Shown: positions 5,874 to 6,265 of the stretch, piece after piece
Layout of the letters: each line of letters starts with the position of its first letter
Numbering within the stretch: the first letter of the stretch is position 1
Source: Candidatus Solincola jinzensis
Lineage (GTDB): Bacteria; Actinomycetota; Geothermincolia; Geothermincolales; RBG-13-55-18
Assembly (NCBI GenBank): GCA_015711875.1
Contig: JACVJG010000189.1
Span: forward strand, 1-6,265
Length of the DNA stretch: 6,265 nucleotides
Reading direction: 5' to 3'
Notes under the pieces: generated by a model
The model's database searches: none
What the model was told of the DNA's origin: nothing
Seen by the model: only the letters and a program-made list of their open reading frames with translations
Position numbers and translations under genes: made by a program

Positions 5874-6010
5874 ACTTCACCCTTCCTTCTCCAGCAAGAC
5901 CCTATGGATGGCGTCTATGTGGATCGATGGCGATTTGTGGTCATAGAGACGTCCCAGGCATCGTTCACGACCATGCCGTCGATATTCCCTGCCGCTTTGC
6001 GCGCCGTGGC

Positions 6011-6265
6011 TCAGAAGCGGCCGTAGTTGCGCAGGTATCCCTCTATGTACTCGCGCACCTCGGAGGCCGGCCGGTAGATGCCGAAATGGCCCTCGCAGAG
6101 GATGTCCGCTTCCAGGTCCAGAAGCTTGCGCATGGAATCTCCCCAAGCGTCGAGGTCGGAGCCGAAGGAGGCGTAGAAGGGTCCGTGGATATCCTGGCCG
6201 AAGAGCACCCGGTAGAGGCCGTTATCCGCCCACAGGGATATAGATCCCGGGGTATGGCCCGGGGT
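6011..6265 (-). CDS. Metallo-beta-lactamase-fold hydrolase, C-terminal end (partial)
   Basis: The last 84 residues of an MBL-fold metallohydrolase; the start and the HxHxDH motif lie beyond the right edge. The visible part opens with TPGHTPGSISLW, where the His is the usual third-motif metal ligand. Asp25 in GQDIHGP is the bridging metal ligand position, and GHFG (His60) is the last ligand. The C-terminal helix SEVREYIEGYLRNYGRF closes the domain. This order of motifs matches glyoxalase II-like and related zinc or iron hydrolases, but the substrate cannot be told. The frame is open to the window edge, so internal GTG codons such as 6208 should not be taken as the start. It is 232 bases upstream of padR on the same strand, and the operator array between them suggests separate transcription. 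Confidence 0.9.
   Translation of the reverse strand, partial: TPGHTPGSISLWADNGLYRVLFGQDIHGPFYASFGSDLDAWGDSMRKLLDLEADILCEGHFGIYRPASEVREYIEGYLRNYGRF

Noticed and set aside
5957..5977. GGCAT/ATGCC hairpin downstream of the metallohydrolase as a terminator.
   Set aside because: Only five base pairs, a long loop and no T run on either strand.
5877..6010. Open minus-strand frame past the metallohydrolase stop, as a frameshifted extension or small gene.
   Set aside because: The hydrolase ends with a normal C-terminal helix at its TGA (6011), and the other frame reads through the hydrolase in shadow with an Arg/Gly-rich, non-protein-like composition.

Overview
The window is GC-rich and reads as chromosomal DNA of an actinobacterium (Actinomycetota). 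The strongest clue is a padR–ino1 gene pair on the minus strand: an actinobacterial-type inositol-phosphate synthase directly behind a PadR regulator, the same pairing as Rv0046c/Rv0047c in Mycobacterium tuberculosis. AGG (Arg) and ATA (Ile) codons are frequent despite the high GC, and a PilT-type pilus ATPase is present. Both fit a deep-branching, possibly thermophilic actinobacterium better than a mycobacterium or Streptomyces. The placement is an inference.

Left part, plus strand (1-3512). The end of a pilT gene (to 316) is followed by about 240 bp without a gene that can fold into four consecutive hairpins (398-508). A perfect TATAAT at 565-570 then lies seven bases before an ATG at 577, which suggests a leaderless transcript. 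From there five reading frames follow tightly: a 56-residue one-helix membrane protein (577-747), a saccharopine-dehydrogenase-like reductase (744-1925), a possible 60-residue protein (1922-2104), a short-chain dehydrogenase closest to UDP-glucuronate decarboxylase (2120-3052), and a PaaI-type hotdog thioesterase (3066-3512). The first two junctions are ATGA overlaps, and the third has the next gene's ribosome binding site sharing bases with the stop codon. I read this as one operon; the shared function is unknown, with nucleotide-sugar work the only solid theme.

Right part, minus strand (3525-6265). Read right to left: the C-terminal end of a metallo-beta-lactamase-fold hydrolase (stop at 6011), a 232-bp gap with an AT-rich operator array (5827-5873), padR (5778-5149), ino1 (5079-3913), and a 99-residue conserved-looking small protein (3824-3525) that has its own good promoter at 3869-3896. 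The small protein and the thioesterase converge with 12 bases between their stop codons, and no clear intrinsic terminator is visible there. The stretch 5881-6010 holds no gene or terminator that I can support.

The most notable items are the operator array (four GATATATC-like boxes repeating every 13 bp), the leaderless start of the left operon with two small previously overlookable proteins, and the hairpin-rich gap after pilT. I see no CRISPR array, insertion sequence, tRNA or rRNA.
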